Assembly (NCBI RefSeq): GCF_004791585.1
Contig: NZ_SRUU01000034.1
Span: 1-64,000 of the forward strand
Source: Mesorhizobium sp. M1C.F.Ca.ET.210.01.1.1
GTDB taxonomy: Bacteria; Pseudomonadota; Alphaproteobacteria; Rhizobiales; Rhizobiaceae
DNA: 64,000 nt
Direction: 5' to 3'
Part shown: piece by piece, positions 9,336-18,083 of the stretch
How the letters are laid out: each line of letters opens with the position of its first letter
How positions within the stretch are numbered: position 1 is the stretch's first letter
Program-made: the position numbers and the translations under genes
Notes under the pieces: generated by a model
Seen by the model: only the letters and a program-made list of their open reading frames with translations
Told to the model about the DNA's origin: nothing
The model's database searches: none

Positions 9336-9689
9336 TCAATCACGTGAGACCCAGAGTTTGCGCGTGGTTTCGATGGCGCGCCATACGCCGCTAAAACCCG
9401 GGTGCATGACGAAGGCGTCGCCAGCCGCGATGCGGCGCGGCGGGCAGCCATCCTCAGTGAGTTCGGAGACACCCGAAAGGATGTAGCAGAACTCGAAAGT
9501 CTCGCCCTTAATCGAACGATAAGCGCCGGGCGTGACCTCCCAGACCCCTGCCTTCACGGCGCCGTCCGCAGTCTGGGCGATATCCCAGCTCAGAAAACGT
9601 GGATCGCCCTCTACAAGACGGTCGGGCAGAGGCTGCCCTTCGCGTGGGCGCGGAAGAACATTCTGGTCGATGAACGTCAACTTGGACAT
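9336..9689 (-). CDS. Cupin protein, DUF861 (EutQ/ureidoglycine aminohydrolase-like)
   Basis: 117 aa single-domain beta-barrel protein. GVWEVTPGAYRS, ETFEFCYILSGVSELTEDG and AGDAFVMHPGFSGVWRAIETTRKLWV make up the DUF861 cupin core. The ATG at 9689 lies inside the 3' end of the permease gene (stop at 9677), a 13-base overlap that implies coupling. DUF861 cupins are common beside DAO-type oxidoreductases and amino-acid transporters; their role is generally unknown. Confidence 0.8.
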   Translation of the reverse strand: MSKLTFIDQNVLPRPREGQPLPDRLVEGDPRFLSWDIAQTADGAVKAGVWEVTPGAYRSIKGETFEFCYILSGVSELTEDGCPPRRIAAGDAFVMHPGFSGVWRAIETTRKLWVSRD

Positions 9690-10396
9690 GGGGATGTGGC
9701 CTTTGTGCGCGTTAAACGCCGTTCGAACCAAAGTTGCCGTTCCAGAAGCTTCAAGGCAGTCAGTCCGACGACATTGAGGGTGAGGTAGAAGACGGAAGTG
9801 ATGATGAAGATGTCCATAATGGCGAAGGTTTCGCTCATCAGGCGTTTGGCCCAACCGGTGATTTCGAGCACAGCGATGGTTGAGGCGAGGCTGGATTCCT
9901 TGACGATGATGGCAACCTCACTGCTGTAGGATGGCAGCGCTTGTCGCAAAGCCAACGGAAACTTGATCCGGCGCAAGATAATCCAGGGCGACATGCCGCA
10001 GGATTGCGCCGCCTCGATCAGGCCGCGCGGCAGCGACAGGAAGGCGGTGCGAAAGATTTCGGCTGTGTAGGCACCAGTGTTCAACAGGACCGCGAGAATG
10101 GCTGCGTGCAAGCCGTCGCCGATAAGCCACCAAATCACCGGGTTGGAGCGAAAGAGCCCGACCTGCCCTAGTCCATAGTAGATCACGAATATCTGCACCA
10201 GCATGGGCGTGCCGCGAAAGACAGCGCAATAGGCGTCGGCCGCCTTGCAAACCAAGCGATTGCGCGAAGTGCGAGCGAGCGCCACGAGGATGCCCAGTGG
10301 CAGTCCTAGTCCCACGCCGAACATCGAGATCAGGAGCGTGGTCTTTGCGCCGGTGAGAAGGAACGGGATCGCATAGGCAACAATGGTGAAATCCAT
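9677..10396 (-). CDS. Polar amino acid ABC transporter permease
   Basis: 239 aa inner-membrane protein of the HisM/GlnP family. It has about five hydrophobic segments and the EAAxxxG-type coupling loop IEAAQSCGMSPWIILRRIKFPLALRQALP. Start ATG 10396 is preferred over 10435 because GGAGGTTAGA stands directly before it. It begins one base after the stop of the partner permease, so the two are in one operon. Confidence 0.88.
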   Translation of the reverse strand: MDFTIVAYAIPFLLTGAKTTLLISMFGVGLGLPLGILVALARTSRNRLVCKAADAYCAVFRGTPMLVQIFVIYYGLGQVGLFRSNPVIWWLIGDGLHAAILAVLLNTGAYTAEIFRTAFLSLPRGLIEAAQSCGMSPWIILRRIKFPLALRQALPSYSSEVAIIVKESSLASTIAVLEITGWAKRLMSETFAIMDIFIITSVFYLTLNVVGLTALKLLERQLWFERRLTRTKATSPCPS

Positions 10397-10397
10397 T

Positions 10398-11111
10398 CTA
10401 ACCTCCGCTGAAGCCGCGGTTGATATGGCGCTCACCCAAGCCGAACAGGGTCTGGCTGACTGCTGTCATGGCGAAGAACAGACAAGCGGCAATGCAATAG
10501 AAAAGAAGCGGCGAACGCGTAATGCCGGCCGCGATGACCGCCATGCGCATCAGTTCCTGCATGCCGACGATGGAAACGAGCGACGTATCCTTGATCGTCA
10601 TCTGCCAGACATTGTTGATCCCACCGAGAGCTAGTCTCAACGCGAGTGGCAACGTAATTCGGAAAAAGGCGACATGGGGCGGCAACGCCAGAGATTTCGC
10701 GGCTTCAAGAAGGCCTTTGGGAACGGCTTCCAAAGCGCCGCGCATCACCTCGACTGAATAGGCGCAGGAGATGGCCGCGATGGCGAGGATGCCAATGATG
10801 GAAGGATAGGCACTTTCAGCCACGTCCCGGTAACCGAAGGCGACGGCGACCTTCTGCACCCAGTCTACGGAGCCGAAGAACAGGAGATAGATCACAAGAA
10901 GGCCCGGCACGCCCCGGACGACGATGCTGTAAACGTCGACCACCTGGGACAGCACCGGGACTCGCTGCCAGCGGGCGATGGCAAACGGAACGGCTGCGAT
11001 CAACCCGATCACCATGCCGAGCACACCGATGCAGATCGTGACGAAGGCGCCGCGCAGCAAAGCGAGCCCCCAGCCCTGCTCCACAATCAGCGACCAGAAA
11101 ATTTCAAACAT
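10398..11111 (-). CDS. Polar amino acid ABC transporter permease
   Basis: 237 aa HisQ/GlnP-type permease, partner of the next gene. The coupling loop LLEAAKSLALPPHVAFFRITLPLALRLALGGINN is present. ATG 11111 (MFEIFW) is taken as start; a GTG three codons upstream is also possible. Gene order binding protein - permease - permease, with the ATPase at the head of the operon, is usual for histidine/ectoine-type importers. Confidence 0.87.
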   Translation of the reverse strand: MFEIFWSLIVEQGWGLALLRGAFVTICIGVLGMVIGLIAAVPFAIARWQRVPVLSQVVDVYSIVVRGVPGLLVIYLLFFGSVDWVQKVAVAFGYRDVAESAYPSIIGILAIAAISCAYSVEVMRGALEAVPKGLLEAAKSLALPPHVAFFRITLPLALRLALGGINNVWQMTIKDTSLVSIVGMQELMRMAVIAAGITRSPLLFYCIAACLFFAMTAVSQTLFGLGERHINRGFSGG

Positions 11112-11165
11112 GGACGACACCCGTCAGGCCGTCGCGGGCTGCGACGGCCGTTTGTTGCGAGAGGA

Positions 11166-11984
11166 TCACTTCTTGCAGGGAATGGTGTAGTCGTCCTTGA
11201 ACCACTTGAGTGAAGACTCCCTGATCTTACCTCCGTTGATCAAGTTGCAGAGCGCGGCATCTACCTTGGCTTTCAGTTCGGCATTGCCCTTGCGCAAACC
11301 GACGCCCATGCCGTGGCCCAGGGTTTCAGGATCGTTCATCGCCGTAATCTTCACGTCGATCTTCGTGAAGTTGGCACCGTCCGGCGTAGCGAGGAAATCC
11401 ATCCAAGTCGGGGAGTCGCCGAAAGCAGCTTCCAGACGGCCAGCGGCAAGGTCAGCGGTTTGCTGCGTGGTGGCATCGTAAGTCTTGACGTCGGCGCCGG
11501 TTGCGCGTTTGCCGATGAATTTGGCGTAGGTCGTGCCTGTCACGACGCCGACGCTCTTTCCAGCGAGCTCCTTTTCGATCTCCTCGAGACTCTTGAGCCC
11601 AGCAAGGGGGGAGACTTTGGGGACCACGAAATAGAGCGGCGTCGTGGCGTACGGGATGGAGTAGTCGATCTTCTTTTGGCGCTCGGCAGTGATGCCGAGG
11701 CCGGAAATGATCACGTCGAAGCGGTCGCTGTCCATAGAGGGAACCAGCGAGCTGAAAGCCTGCACCACGAATTTGCACTTCATCTTGAGTTCGGCGCAGA
11801 TGCCGTTGGCGACATCGGCGTCGAAGCCGGTGACGTTTCCGTTTGCGTCGGCCATGCTGAACAACGGCGCGTCGCCCTCCGTACCGACGCGTAGGACGCC
11901 TTCCTCGGCGCGCGCGGCTCCGGCTACGGCGGCGAGCATGAAACCCGACAGGAAAATCGAGCGAAACGCTTGAACTGAAAGCAT
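11166..11984 (-). CDS. Periplasmic amino-acid-binding protein (SBP_bac_3)
   Basis: 272 aa. A Sec signal peptide (hydrophobic segment ending around AGAARAEE) precedes a type II binding-protein fold: LRVGTEGDAPLFSMADANGNVTGFDADVANGI, then DVIISGLGITAERQKKIDYSIPY and a TPLYFVV region. AGGGGTAACACTC precedes the ATG. It captures a polar amino acid or related amine and delivers it to the two permeases downstream. Confidence 0.88.
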   Translation of the reverse strand: MLSVQAFRSIFLSGFMLAAVAGAARAEEGVLRVGTEGDAPLFSMADANGNVTGFDADVANGICAELKMKCKFVVQAFSSLVPSMDSDRFDVIISGLGITAERQKKIDYSIPYATTPLYFVVPKVSPLAGLKSLEEIEKELAGKSVGVVTGTTYAKFIGKRATGADVKTYDATTQQTADLAAGRLEAAFGDSPTWMDFLATPDGANFTKIDVKITAMNDPETLGHGMGVGLRKGNAELKAKVDAALCNLINGGKIRESSLKWFKDDYTIPCKK

Positions 11985-12024
11985 GAGTGTTACCCCTTTT
12001 TCTTTATTTTGAAGAAAGCCGCGT

Positions 12025-12963
12025 TCACGCGGCGGCTGACATGACGCTGGAGAGAAACCGTTTCACCGCCTCCGAGGCGGGGTTGCGAAATAGCTCTTCC
12101 GGCGCATCGTCCTGCTCAAGCATACCTTTGCGCAGGAATATCATTCGGTTCGACACGTCGCGCGCAAACCGCATTTCATGGGTGACGAGAAGGATGGTCG
12201 CACCCTCCTCGGCAAGCGTGCGGATCACCTTCAGCACCTCGCCTACTAGTTCCGGATCGAGCGCGGAGGTGGGCTCGTCAAAAAGCATGATCTTTGGTCG
12301 CATCGCCAGCACCCGCGCGATCGCCACGCGCTGCTGTTGACCGCCCGAAAGCTGACTGGGATAGCGATCGCGGAACTCGGCCATGCCCACCTTGGAAAGA
12401 GCCGAAAGGGCCATATCCTCGGCCTCCCGCCATCCTTTCCCAAGCACGTAGACGAGCGCCTCCGTCACGTTGCCGATCACGGTGCGGTGCGGCCACAGGT
12501 TGAAGCTCTGGAACACCATGCCAGTCCGCTGGCGAAAGAGCCGGATCTTCGCACGGTTGGTGATTTCGCTCTTCCCCGGTCGATTGGTAATGGAGATTGC
12601 GTCGCCCATCACCTCGATCCTCCCTGAGGTCGGCGTCTCCAGAAAATTTATACAGCGCAACAACGTGCTCTTTCCCGAGCCGGACGCGCCGATAAGGGAA
12701 ATGACCTCCCCCTCGGCCATCCGGAAAGTAACGTCGTTGAGGATCCTGACTGCGCCGAAAGCCTTGCTGAGTTCATGAACCTTGAGAACCGGGGGTATGT
12801 CATGGCGTCTTGGGTCCCATTCGGCTTGCATCTTCTCATCACCGGGCCGGGCCCAGTTGTCCGTCGTCTGCGCGAGTTCATGCATTGCTGCTTGGCGACT
12901 GTGACCATCGATCCGGCTGCCGTCGGTGACGGCGCCCTCTGCAACGCATCTATCCCTTGCCAT
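12025..12963 (-). CDS. Polar amino acid ABC transporter ATP-binding protein (HisP/GlnQ type)
   Basis: 312 aa as drawn, with an N-terminal extension of about 55 residues before the ABC domain; ATGs at residues 27 and 45 are alternative starts and none has a good ribosome binding site. Walker A GASGSGKST ends at about residue 100, signature LSGGQQQRVAIARVLA, Walker B IMLFDEPTSALDPE and the H-loop VTHEM are intact. First gene of the transporter operon, directly downstream of the second copy of the GntR-type operator. Confidence 0.88.
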   Translation of the reverse strand: MARDRCVAEGAVTDGSRIDGHSRQAAMHELAQTTDNWARPGDEKMQAEWDPRRHDIPPVLKVHELSKAFGAVRILNDVTFRMAEGEVISLIGASGSGKSTLLRCINFLETPTSGRIEVMGDAISITNRPGKSEITNRAKIRLFRQRTGMVFQSFNLWPHRTVIGNVTEALVYVLGKGWREAEDMALSALSKVGMAEFRDRYPSQLSGGQQQRVAIARVLAMRPKIMLFDEPTSALDPELVGEVLKVIRTLAEEGATILLVTHEMRFARDVSNRMIFLRKGMLEQDDAPEELFRNPASEAVKRFLSSVMSAAA

Positions 12964-13018
12964 CAGTCACACTCATCGGCTCGCTGCCTCCAGCAGTTGC
13001 GCGCAACCAATCTCTGGA

Positions 13019-13071
13019 ACCAATATGACATTGGTAGCGCAACCGGTGTCAAGATGGATCAAATTGGTTGC
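13019..13071. promoter_or_regulatory. Candidate operator region, copy 2
   Basis: ACCAATATGACATTGGT (13019-13035) is a near-perfect palindrome, followed by GCAACC (13039-13044), 21 bases, and GGTTGC (13066-13071). It aligns base by base with 6968-7020. It lies upstream of the ATP-binding protein gene (minus strand) and of a decayed GntR gene (plus strand), mirroring the layout at 7 kb. Confidence 0.6.
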
Positions 13072-13107
13072 GGAAAAAAGTCTGCTTGCGTCTGCCGAAG
13101 TGGCTGT

Positions 13108-13340
13108 ATGACGGTTATTTTGAACCAGGCGACCGGCTGCCGCGTGAGCGCGATCTCATGGTCGAGCTAGGTTTGCTACGCAAGCTACCTGCGGCGCATG
13201 CTGGTCCAGACGGAGCAAGCGCACGGCTACTTCGTCATGTTGAGGAGTGGCACTTTCGTCGCCGAGTGCGGGCAACTGCAGACGCTCCGTATCTGAAGGG
13301 AATTTCTATGCCGCTGAGGACTTCGATCCTTGGTTGATCA
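13108..13340 (+). pseudogene. Decayed copy of the GntR regulator gene (5' half)
   Basis: From ATGACGGTTATTTTGA onward the DNA follows the gene at 7057: GGCGACCGGCTGCC, GAGCGCGATCTC, GGCGCATGCTGG and GTGGCACTTTCGTCGCCGAG recur in order. About 30 bases after the first codons are missing and the frame is broken several times, so no helix-turn-helix protein can be made. Similarity fades after about 13340; the ligand-binding half is absent. Confidence 0.75.
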
Positions 13341-13502
13341 TTGGCCGCGCTTACCGTCGCCCCGCGATTTTCGGGAATACGGCGACGAAGCAAGGCGTTG
13401 AAGACATCGAAGGGACGGCCGCCCCCGCCGCTGTTGACCTTCCGAGCACCTCAAGGTCGCGCATCGGACGGGACTTGAACTCCTTGCAATCTTGGAGAAC
13501 CG

Positions 13503-13796
13503 ATGATGCGTACGCTTATTTTCATTGCAACGTTTTCGCTGCTCGCTGGCCCCGCGTCAGCCGCCGACCACCTCTTCACTGCCACAGCGGCAGGCGGTTT
13601 GACGACCTCGAGCCAACCGTTCCAGAATGGCATAAACAACACTGCTCCAACAGCCGAGGCTGTGCCGGGCGGAGGTAGTCCGCTGTCGGGTGAGGATCAC
13701 ACAGTGCCGGCTACCGACACACAGACGGGCGCCTCGACCAGGAGCATGCCGTCGGCCATTGACGGCAAGACGGCGCCATCGGCCAACGCCCACTGA
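13503..13796 (+). CDS. Small exported protein of unknown function
   Basis: 97 aa with an evident signal peptide (MRTLIFIATFSLLAGPASAA, cut after ASA) and a mature part of about 77 residues rich in Thr, Ser, Gly, Ala and Pro, with no cysteine. Two ATGs stand in tandem at 13503 and 13506 behind GGAG. The low-complexity mature sequence suggests a disordered periplasmic or secreted protein. I recognise no family. Confidence 0.6.
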   Translation: MMRTLIFIATFSLLAGPASAADHLFTATAAGGLTTSSQPFQNGINNTAPTAEAVPGGGSPLSGEDHTVPATDTQTGASTRSMPSAIDGKTAPSANAH

Positions 13797-13831
13797 CAGT
13801 CGCTTCACCCCTGAGCGCTCTCCGGGCGGTA

Positions 13832-14168
13832 TCCTCAGATCACCAGGGACGCCGCCCAGGTCCTCGCAGGCGCGGCGGTCATCGACGGCGAAATTATCAT
13901 GATCAATGAACTGGGCCTTTCCGACTTCGGCGAACTCCGCCGAGCCATAACCCGACGCCAGCTCTAGCCCTATTTCGTCGACTTCGACGCAATGGGCACG
14001 ATCTGCAGGGACATGGCGCTGATCGATCGGCGCCAGATCCTGCAGGCAATGATCCCGGTCGGTGGTCGCATCCAGTTCATCGAAGCAGCAACAACGCACC
14101 AGGTCGCGAGCCTGGTTTGCGAGGCGATTGCTGCAGCAAACACTTGCAGGGTTCGATGCGGTGGGTGA
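13832..14168 (+). pseudogene. ligD: Remnant of an ATP-dependent DNA ligase (LigD ligase domain)
   Basis: One frame reads AAVIDGEIIMINELGLSDFG, RRAITRRQL, a TAG stop, then PYFVDFDAMG and ALIDRRQILQAMIPVGGRIQF. This order (motif III DGEI, then the FDxM and RR segments) is that of the ligase domain of LigD-type proteins. The catalytic lysine region upstream and the C-terminal OB fold are missing. One of four LigD-related pieces in the window. Confidence 0.7.
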
Positions 14169-14394
14169 GCAACCTGTCATGGGATTGCTTGCCGCGCGTT
14201 GGCCTCCGCCTCCAGCCACCCGATCAGCGATGAGACCTGCGCCCGCGACTTCGCGTGATCCCTCTGTGGTGAGGACGACGAGCTTCAAATGGGCGATGGG
14301 TGTGAATTCGGCCGGGGCGAACGAGTGTTCGCTTAGGGCGTGGTTTCCGGCAGTTCGGGACGGTTCAGTGGACGACAAAACTCCACGGCCGAAA

Positions 14395-14865
14395 TTAGGC
14401 GAACCGCCTGCTAGTGGTCGGCTTTTGACCCGCTGCAGTCATTTGGTCTGTGTCGGGCCCAGGTCCGCAAAAGGTGGTTTGCGGTCCTTCGACTGAGTGG
14501 CCCTTACGCCAGGCGCCTCCCGAGGCTGACGTCATCAGCCCGACGGCGCCCAGTGAGAACGGAAGCATGTCGATACCGTGTGACCGATCGCGGTTTAGGG
14601 GGTGAATCCTCCTCTCGATGGTTATCGGCGGCTTAGGATGGCCGACGAGTGTCGCGCCGCATGACTGGCACGAATAGGTACTCACGATGCGTTCGCGCAT
14701 CAGCAACAGCGCCTTTGTAGATTCCATATCGGGAGTCGCGGCCGGTCGGGTACAGAGATAGAAATCGTCGTTCGTGCTCAGGATTATGCGAGGGTCGCCT
14801 TCGCTGACCTGCTGCCTGAGGCTAGCGAGATAGTAACCGCTGGGGTTGGGACGTCGCCTGAGCAT
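14395..14865 (-). CDS. Hypothetical reading frame with a CxxC pair
   Basis: 156 aa frame. Its middle part contains STYSCQSCGATLVGHPKP, which could be half of a zinc site. No second CxxC, no recognisable domain and no convincing ribosome binding site are seen, and the last 40 residues look non-coding. It may be a remnant or spurious. Confidence 0.25.
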   Translation of the reverse strand: MLRRRPNPSGYYLASLRQQVSEGDPRIILSTNDDFYLCTRPAATPDMESTKALLLMRERIVSTYSCQSCGATLVGHPKPPITIERRIHPLNRDRSHGIDMLPFSLGAVGLMTSASGGAWRKGHSVEGPQTTFCGPGPDTDQMTAAGQKPTTSRRFA

Positions 14866-14887
14866 GATAACCAGGCGCGATAATCGT

Positions 14888-15085
14888 CTATTTTCTCACA
14901 CATACATAAGCGGTTGAAAGATATTTCAGACCAACAGGAGGCCCGATAAATTCATTTTGATGTTTCAGATATTTGCATTCGGGTTCTGAAGCCAACACCT
15001 TAGGAGGAAAGCCATTTTCATAATTTCCGGCTACTACAGTGCCGTCAAAATTTAACAGAAAGGTAATTAAAAGAAACTGTTCCAT
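14888..15085 (-). CDS. Small unknown protein, second gene of a two-gene unit
   Basis: 65 aa beginning MEQFLLITFLLNFDG, with a hydrophobic start, an internal EPECKYL and C-terminal YVCVRK. AGGGGA stands six bases before the ATG, and the start lies two bases after the stop of the 40-aa gene upstream. Base composition is richer in A+T than the surroundings, a sign of recent acquisition. Function unknown; no family recognised. Confidence 0.5.
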   Translation of the reverse strand: MEQFLLITFLLNFDGTVVAGNYENGFPPKVLASEPECKYLKHQNEFIGPPVGLKYLSTAYVCVRK

Positions 15086-15087
15086 CG

Positions 15088-15210
15088 CTATCCCCTAATT
15101 GCCCTGACATGGTCAGGGCCACAGAGTTTCGCGATGCGGGAATCCGCTTCTGCGGACGTTTGCGCTGCCAAAGGAAGCGCGACAGCGGTCATAAGGCCGA
15201 TGCGATTCAT
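15088..15210 (-). CDS. Small peptide with signal-like N-terminus
   Basis: 40 aa: MNRIGLMTAVALPLAAQTSA, then ADSRIAKLCGPDHVRAIRG. The first 20 residues look like a short signal peptide, leaving a mature part of about 20 residues with one cysteine. GGAAGGAGGAAG just upstream is a strong ribosome binding site. It precedes the 65-aa gene by two bases and is transcribed away from the CadC-like regulator at 15300, so it may be that regulator's target. Confidence 0.55.
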   Translation of the reverse strand: MNRIGLMTAVALPLAAQTSAEADSRIAKLCGPDHVRAIRG

Positions 15211-15299
15211 GTCTTCCTCCTTCCAATCCGGTGCTTGTGGAATCGCTTGGAAGCGACGGCCGAATTGGCTAGACTGAGGAAGCGCGTCAGGGGCGTGAA

Positions 15300-16973
15300 A
15301 TGTCCCGAAAGCCTCCTGAAATTGACCCGAAATCTGCTGAAACGATCACGTTCGGCGGTTTTGTTTTCCTGACGAAAAAGAGAGAACTCCGGACCGCTGA
15401 AGGCAAAGCGATAGATCTTCGCAGCCAGTCCGCAGAGGTGCTCTCAACACTCGCGGCGCGAGCGGGCGAGATCGTGTCCAAGGATGCGCTGATGCGGGCG
15501 GTCTGGCCTGATACCTTCGTTACCGAAGACAGTCTTACGCAATGCATTGCCGACATTCGCCGCGCGTTGGGCGAGGACGCGCACGCAATCGTGGAAACCT
15601 TCCCCAAGAGGGGTTATCGGCTGAATGCCGATCCGTCGGCAACTGCTCCAGGCGCCGCCGCCGCCACGGGACGAGCCAGGTCACGATTCGCGCGAGCCGG
15701 CTTCATTCTCGCTACGATCGTTTTCGTCGCGGCAGCGGTCGGCGCATACCACGGAGCCGAGATTTGGCGAGCCGCTACGGTTCGTTCCAGCGACATGCCG
15801 AGAATTGCCGTCCTTCCCTTCGATGACATGAGCACAGGCGCCGATAAGGGATATCTCAGCGATGCCGTTGCCGACGGGGTCATTACCGAGCTGGCGCGGA
15901 GCAAGACTTATGCCGTCATCGCCCGGAACTCGAGCTTCAGGTACCGTGATAAGCCCACCGACGCCAGGCAAATTGGAGATGACCTCGGTGTGGACTACCT
16001 GCTCGAAGGCAGCCAGCAGAAGATCGGAGACCGGCTGAAAGTGACCGCCCAGTTGCTGGATGCACATGATGGATCACATGTCTGGGCCAATTCCTACGAT
16101 CGTGAAATCGGCGATCTTTTCGTCGTCCAGGAAGAAATCATCCGCACGCTTGCGGACCGGGTCGGGCACAGGATCGAGCGCGCCTGGCCAGAGAGCAGCT
16201 CTGCCCGGGTCAGCGCGCTCCACTATCACCTGATGGGGCTTTCCAAGCTTGACAAGGATTTCTCTGCCGCGGGGAACGATCTGTTCCGGCAGCTGAACCT
16301 GAAGGCGATCGAAGCGGATCCGAACTCGCAATTCGGCTATATGGCGCTGGCCTTTTCCTATCGCAATGACGCGGTATTCGGGTGGCACCGGCAGGAATAC
16401 ACCTTCGAAGAGGCGTTGAAGCGGGCCGCCTGGTACGCCGACAAGGCTATCCTGCTCGCTCCTGAAGACGCCGACGCGTATTATGTTCGCGCCCGCATCC
16501 ATACCGAAGCCGGCGAGTTGGAGCAGGCCCTTGCTCGGTATGATCAGGCGATCGCCCTGAACCCCAGCAAATCGGAGATCCTCGAAGCCAGCTCGGCCCC
16601 TCTGCTCTTCGTCGGCCGCATCGACGAAGCGATCGATCGGATCAAGCAGGCCATGGGCATCGATCCTTTCTACCCTGACTGGTACCATTGGGACATGGGC
16701 TGGGCGCTCTACGAAAAGAATGATTGCGGGGCTGCGCTGACGGAGATGCGGAAAATGTCCAGTATTCCGAGCGGCGCACATCGAATGCTTGCCGGGATCT
16801 ACGCTTGCCTGGGAAAGGAGCGGGAGGCAAAGAAAGCGCTTGCGGTTTTCCTAAAGGACTCGCCGGGCGATACCATTCGCGAACAACGCAAGAAATGGGA
16901 GAACTCATACACCGACCCCGTTCGGTTCGAACGCTGGGCCGCACATATGCGCATCGCGGGGCTACCGGAGTGA
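15300..16973 (+). CDS. CadC-like winged-helix regulator with TolB-like and TPR domains
   Basis: 557 aa. Residues 15-108 form an OmpR-type winged helix (SAEVLSTLAARAGEIVSKDALMRAVWP, VETFPKRGYRL), then a transmembrane segment at about 132-151 (FILATIVFVAAAVGAY). From 168 follows the TolB-like region found in adenylate-cyclase-type proteins (RIAVLPFDDMSTGADKGYLS, YLLEGSQQKIGDRLKVTAQL), and tetratricopeptide repeats fill the C-terminus. DNA-binding faces the cytoplasm, sensing side the periplasm. Divergent from the small-protein unit at 15210-14888. Confidence 0.85.
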   Translation: MSRKPPEIDPKSAETITFGGFVFLTKKRELRTAEGKAIDLRSQSAEVLSTLAARAGEIVSKDALMRAVWPDTFVTEDSLTQCIADIRRALGEDAHAIVETFPKRGYRLNADPSATAPGAAAATGRARSRFARAGFILATIVFVAAAVGAYHGAEIWRAATVRSSDMPRIAVLPFDDMSTGADKGYLSDAVADGVITELARSKTYAVIARNSSFRYRDKPTDARQIGDDLGVDYLLEGSQQKIGDRLKVTAQLLDAHDGSHVWANSYDREIGDLFVVQEEIIRTLADRVGHRIERAWPESSSARVSALHYHLMGLSKLDKDFSAAGNDLFRQLNLKAIEADPNSQFGYMALAFSYRNDAVFGWHRQEYTFEEALKRAAWYADKAILLAPEDADAYYVRARIHTEAGELEQALARYDQAIALNPSKSEILEASSAPLLFVGRIDEAIDRIKQAMGIDPFYPDWYHWDMGWALYEKNDCGAALTEMRKMSSIPSGAHRMLAGIYACLGKEREAKKALAVFLKDSPGDTIREQRKKWENSYTDPVRFERWAAHMRIAGLPE

Positions 16974-17161
16974 CGGCCCGACCGCACGAGCAATGTCCGT
17001 GGAAGGCTCTGAACGCAACCTTCGCTGCGCCCCGGCAAATGTCACAGTGGGCGCAAGTTGCTTGTTCCGGGCAACGAAAGGGACGGTAGGAAACCGCCTA
17101 CTCAAGTACTCTAGCGATTTCCTAATATCTGGGCGTCAAACATTCTGATGGTGTGGCTAAT

Positions 17162-17540
17162 TTAAACGAGGGCTACCGGATTTCCCGATAAAGCGGTCTC
17201 TGCAGTTGGTCTGGCCCGCAGCTCGACGACAATGTTCCCCAGGATCGCCGCAAGCACCAATGCGCCGCCCGCGAAGGTTTCGGTGGCAGGCGTCTCATTA
17301 AAGAACAGCCAGACCCAGAGCGGCCCCATGGGCGTCTGCGCCGAGCTGAGCAAAGTGGCTTGAGCGGCGGGCAAGCGTCGTGCGCCCATCGTGTAGATCC
17401 CGAGGGCGACACCTTGCGTGATGATGCCAAAAAGACCGAGCAGCGCTACCTCGCCGATGGGGGTACTGAATGGATCAGCGAAAAAGAACGCAAAAATGGC
17501 CGCGACGATGTTGGCGAGAGCCACGGAAAGGGAGGCATCA
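17162..17540 (-). pseudogene. C-terminal fragment of an EamA/DMT-family exporter
   Basis: About 125 residues with four hydrophobic segments (LANIVAAIFAFFFADP, VALLGLFGIITQGVALGIYTMGARRLPAAQATLLSSAQTPMGPLWVWLFFNE, GGALVLAAILGNIV) match the second half of EamA permeases. The first half is missing: upstream DNA switches at about 17540 to the pyrophosphatase gene on the other strand, so the junction is a deletion or rearrangement. Confidence 0.75.
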
Positions 17541-18081
17541 TGGCAAAATCTCATCAAACTTCCCGCAATGGTGAAAAGCTGGTTCCAGGTCGTCATCGAG
17601 ACGCCTAGAGGCTCCGCCGCTAAAATCGCCTACGATCCGAAATCCGGTGTTTTCCAATACTTGCCACCCCTACCAGTCGGGAACACGTACCCGTTCGACT
17701 GGGGGTTCATCCCTTCGACCTTGGCAGAGGACGGTAATCCGCTCGACGGCATGGTGATCCACCAGGCCGCGACCGCACCGGGCGTCGTCATCAAGTGCGA
17801 AGTGCTGGGAGCGTTACGCATCAAGCAGAAAGACCCCGATGGCAATGAGATCCGCAATGACCGCTACATCTTCTGTCCGCACAAAGAGGATGCGCCTGAT
17901 GGAGCCCGTCGCGGCCGATCATGTGCCCGACGAACTACGCCGCGAGATCGAGCAGTTCTTCTTTTCCTCCGTGCTCGGCACCGGCAAGAAACTTAAGCTG
18001 AAAGGCTGGCAGGATGCTGAAGAGGCGGCAGTATCCCTGCGCAAGGGCATGAAGGCGTTTCGGCGCCGGCGAGCGGGTTGA
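17541..18081 (+). pseudogene. Frameshifted class I inorganic pyrophosphatase-like gene
   Basis: The first frame reads NLIKLPAMVKSWFQVVIETP, GSAAKIAYDP, LPVGNTYPFDWGFIPSTLAED and NPLDGMVI, the hallmarks of soluble pyrophosphatases, then RNDRYIFCPHKED. At about 17895 the reading continues one frame over as VAADHVPDELRREIEQFFFS to the stop at 18081. The 5' end is cut at the EamA junction. A soluble enzyme of about 175 aa is inferred for the intact ancestor. Confidence 0.75.
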
Positions 18082-18083
18082 CG

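Noticed and set aside
13557..14378. 273-codon minus-strand frame
   Set aside because: It is antisense to the small exported protein and to the LigD remnant and shows no family likeness.
14395..14865. Zinc-ribbon protein
   Set aside because: Only one CxxC pair is present; kept as a low-confidence hypothetical frame rather than a zinc-ribbon call.
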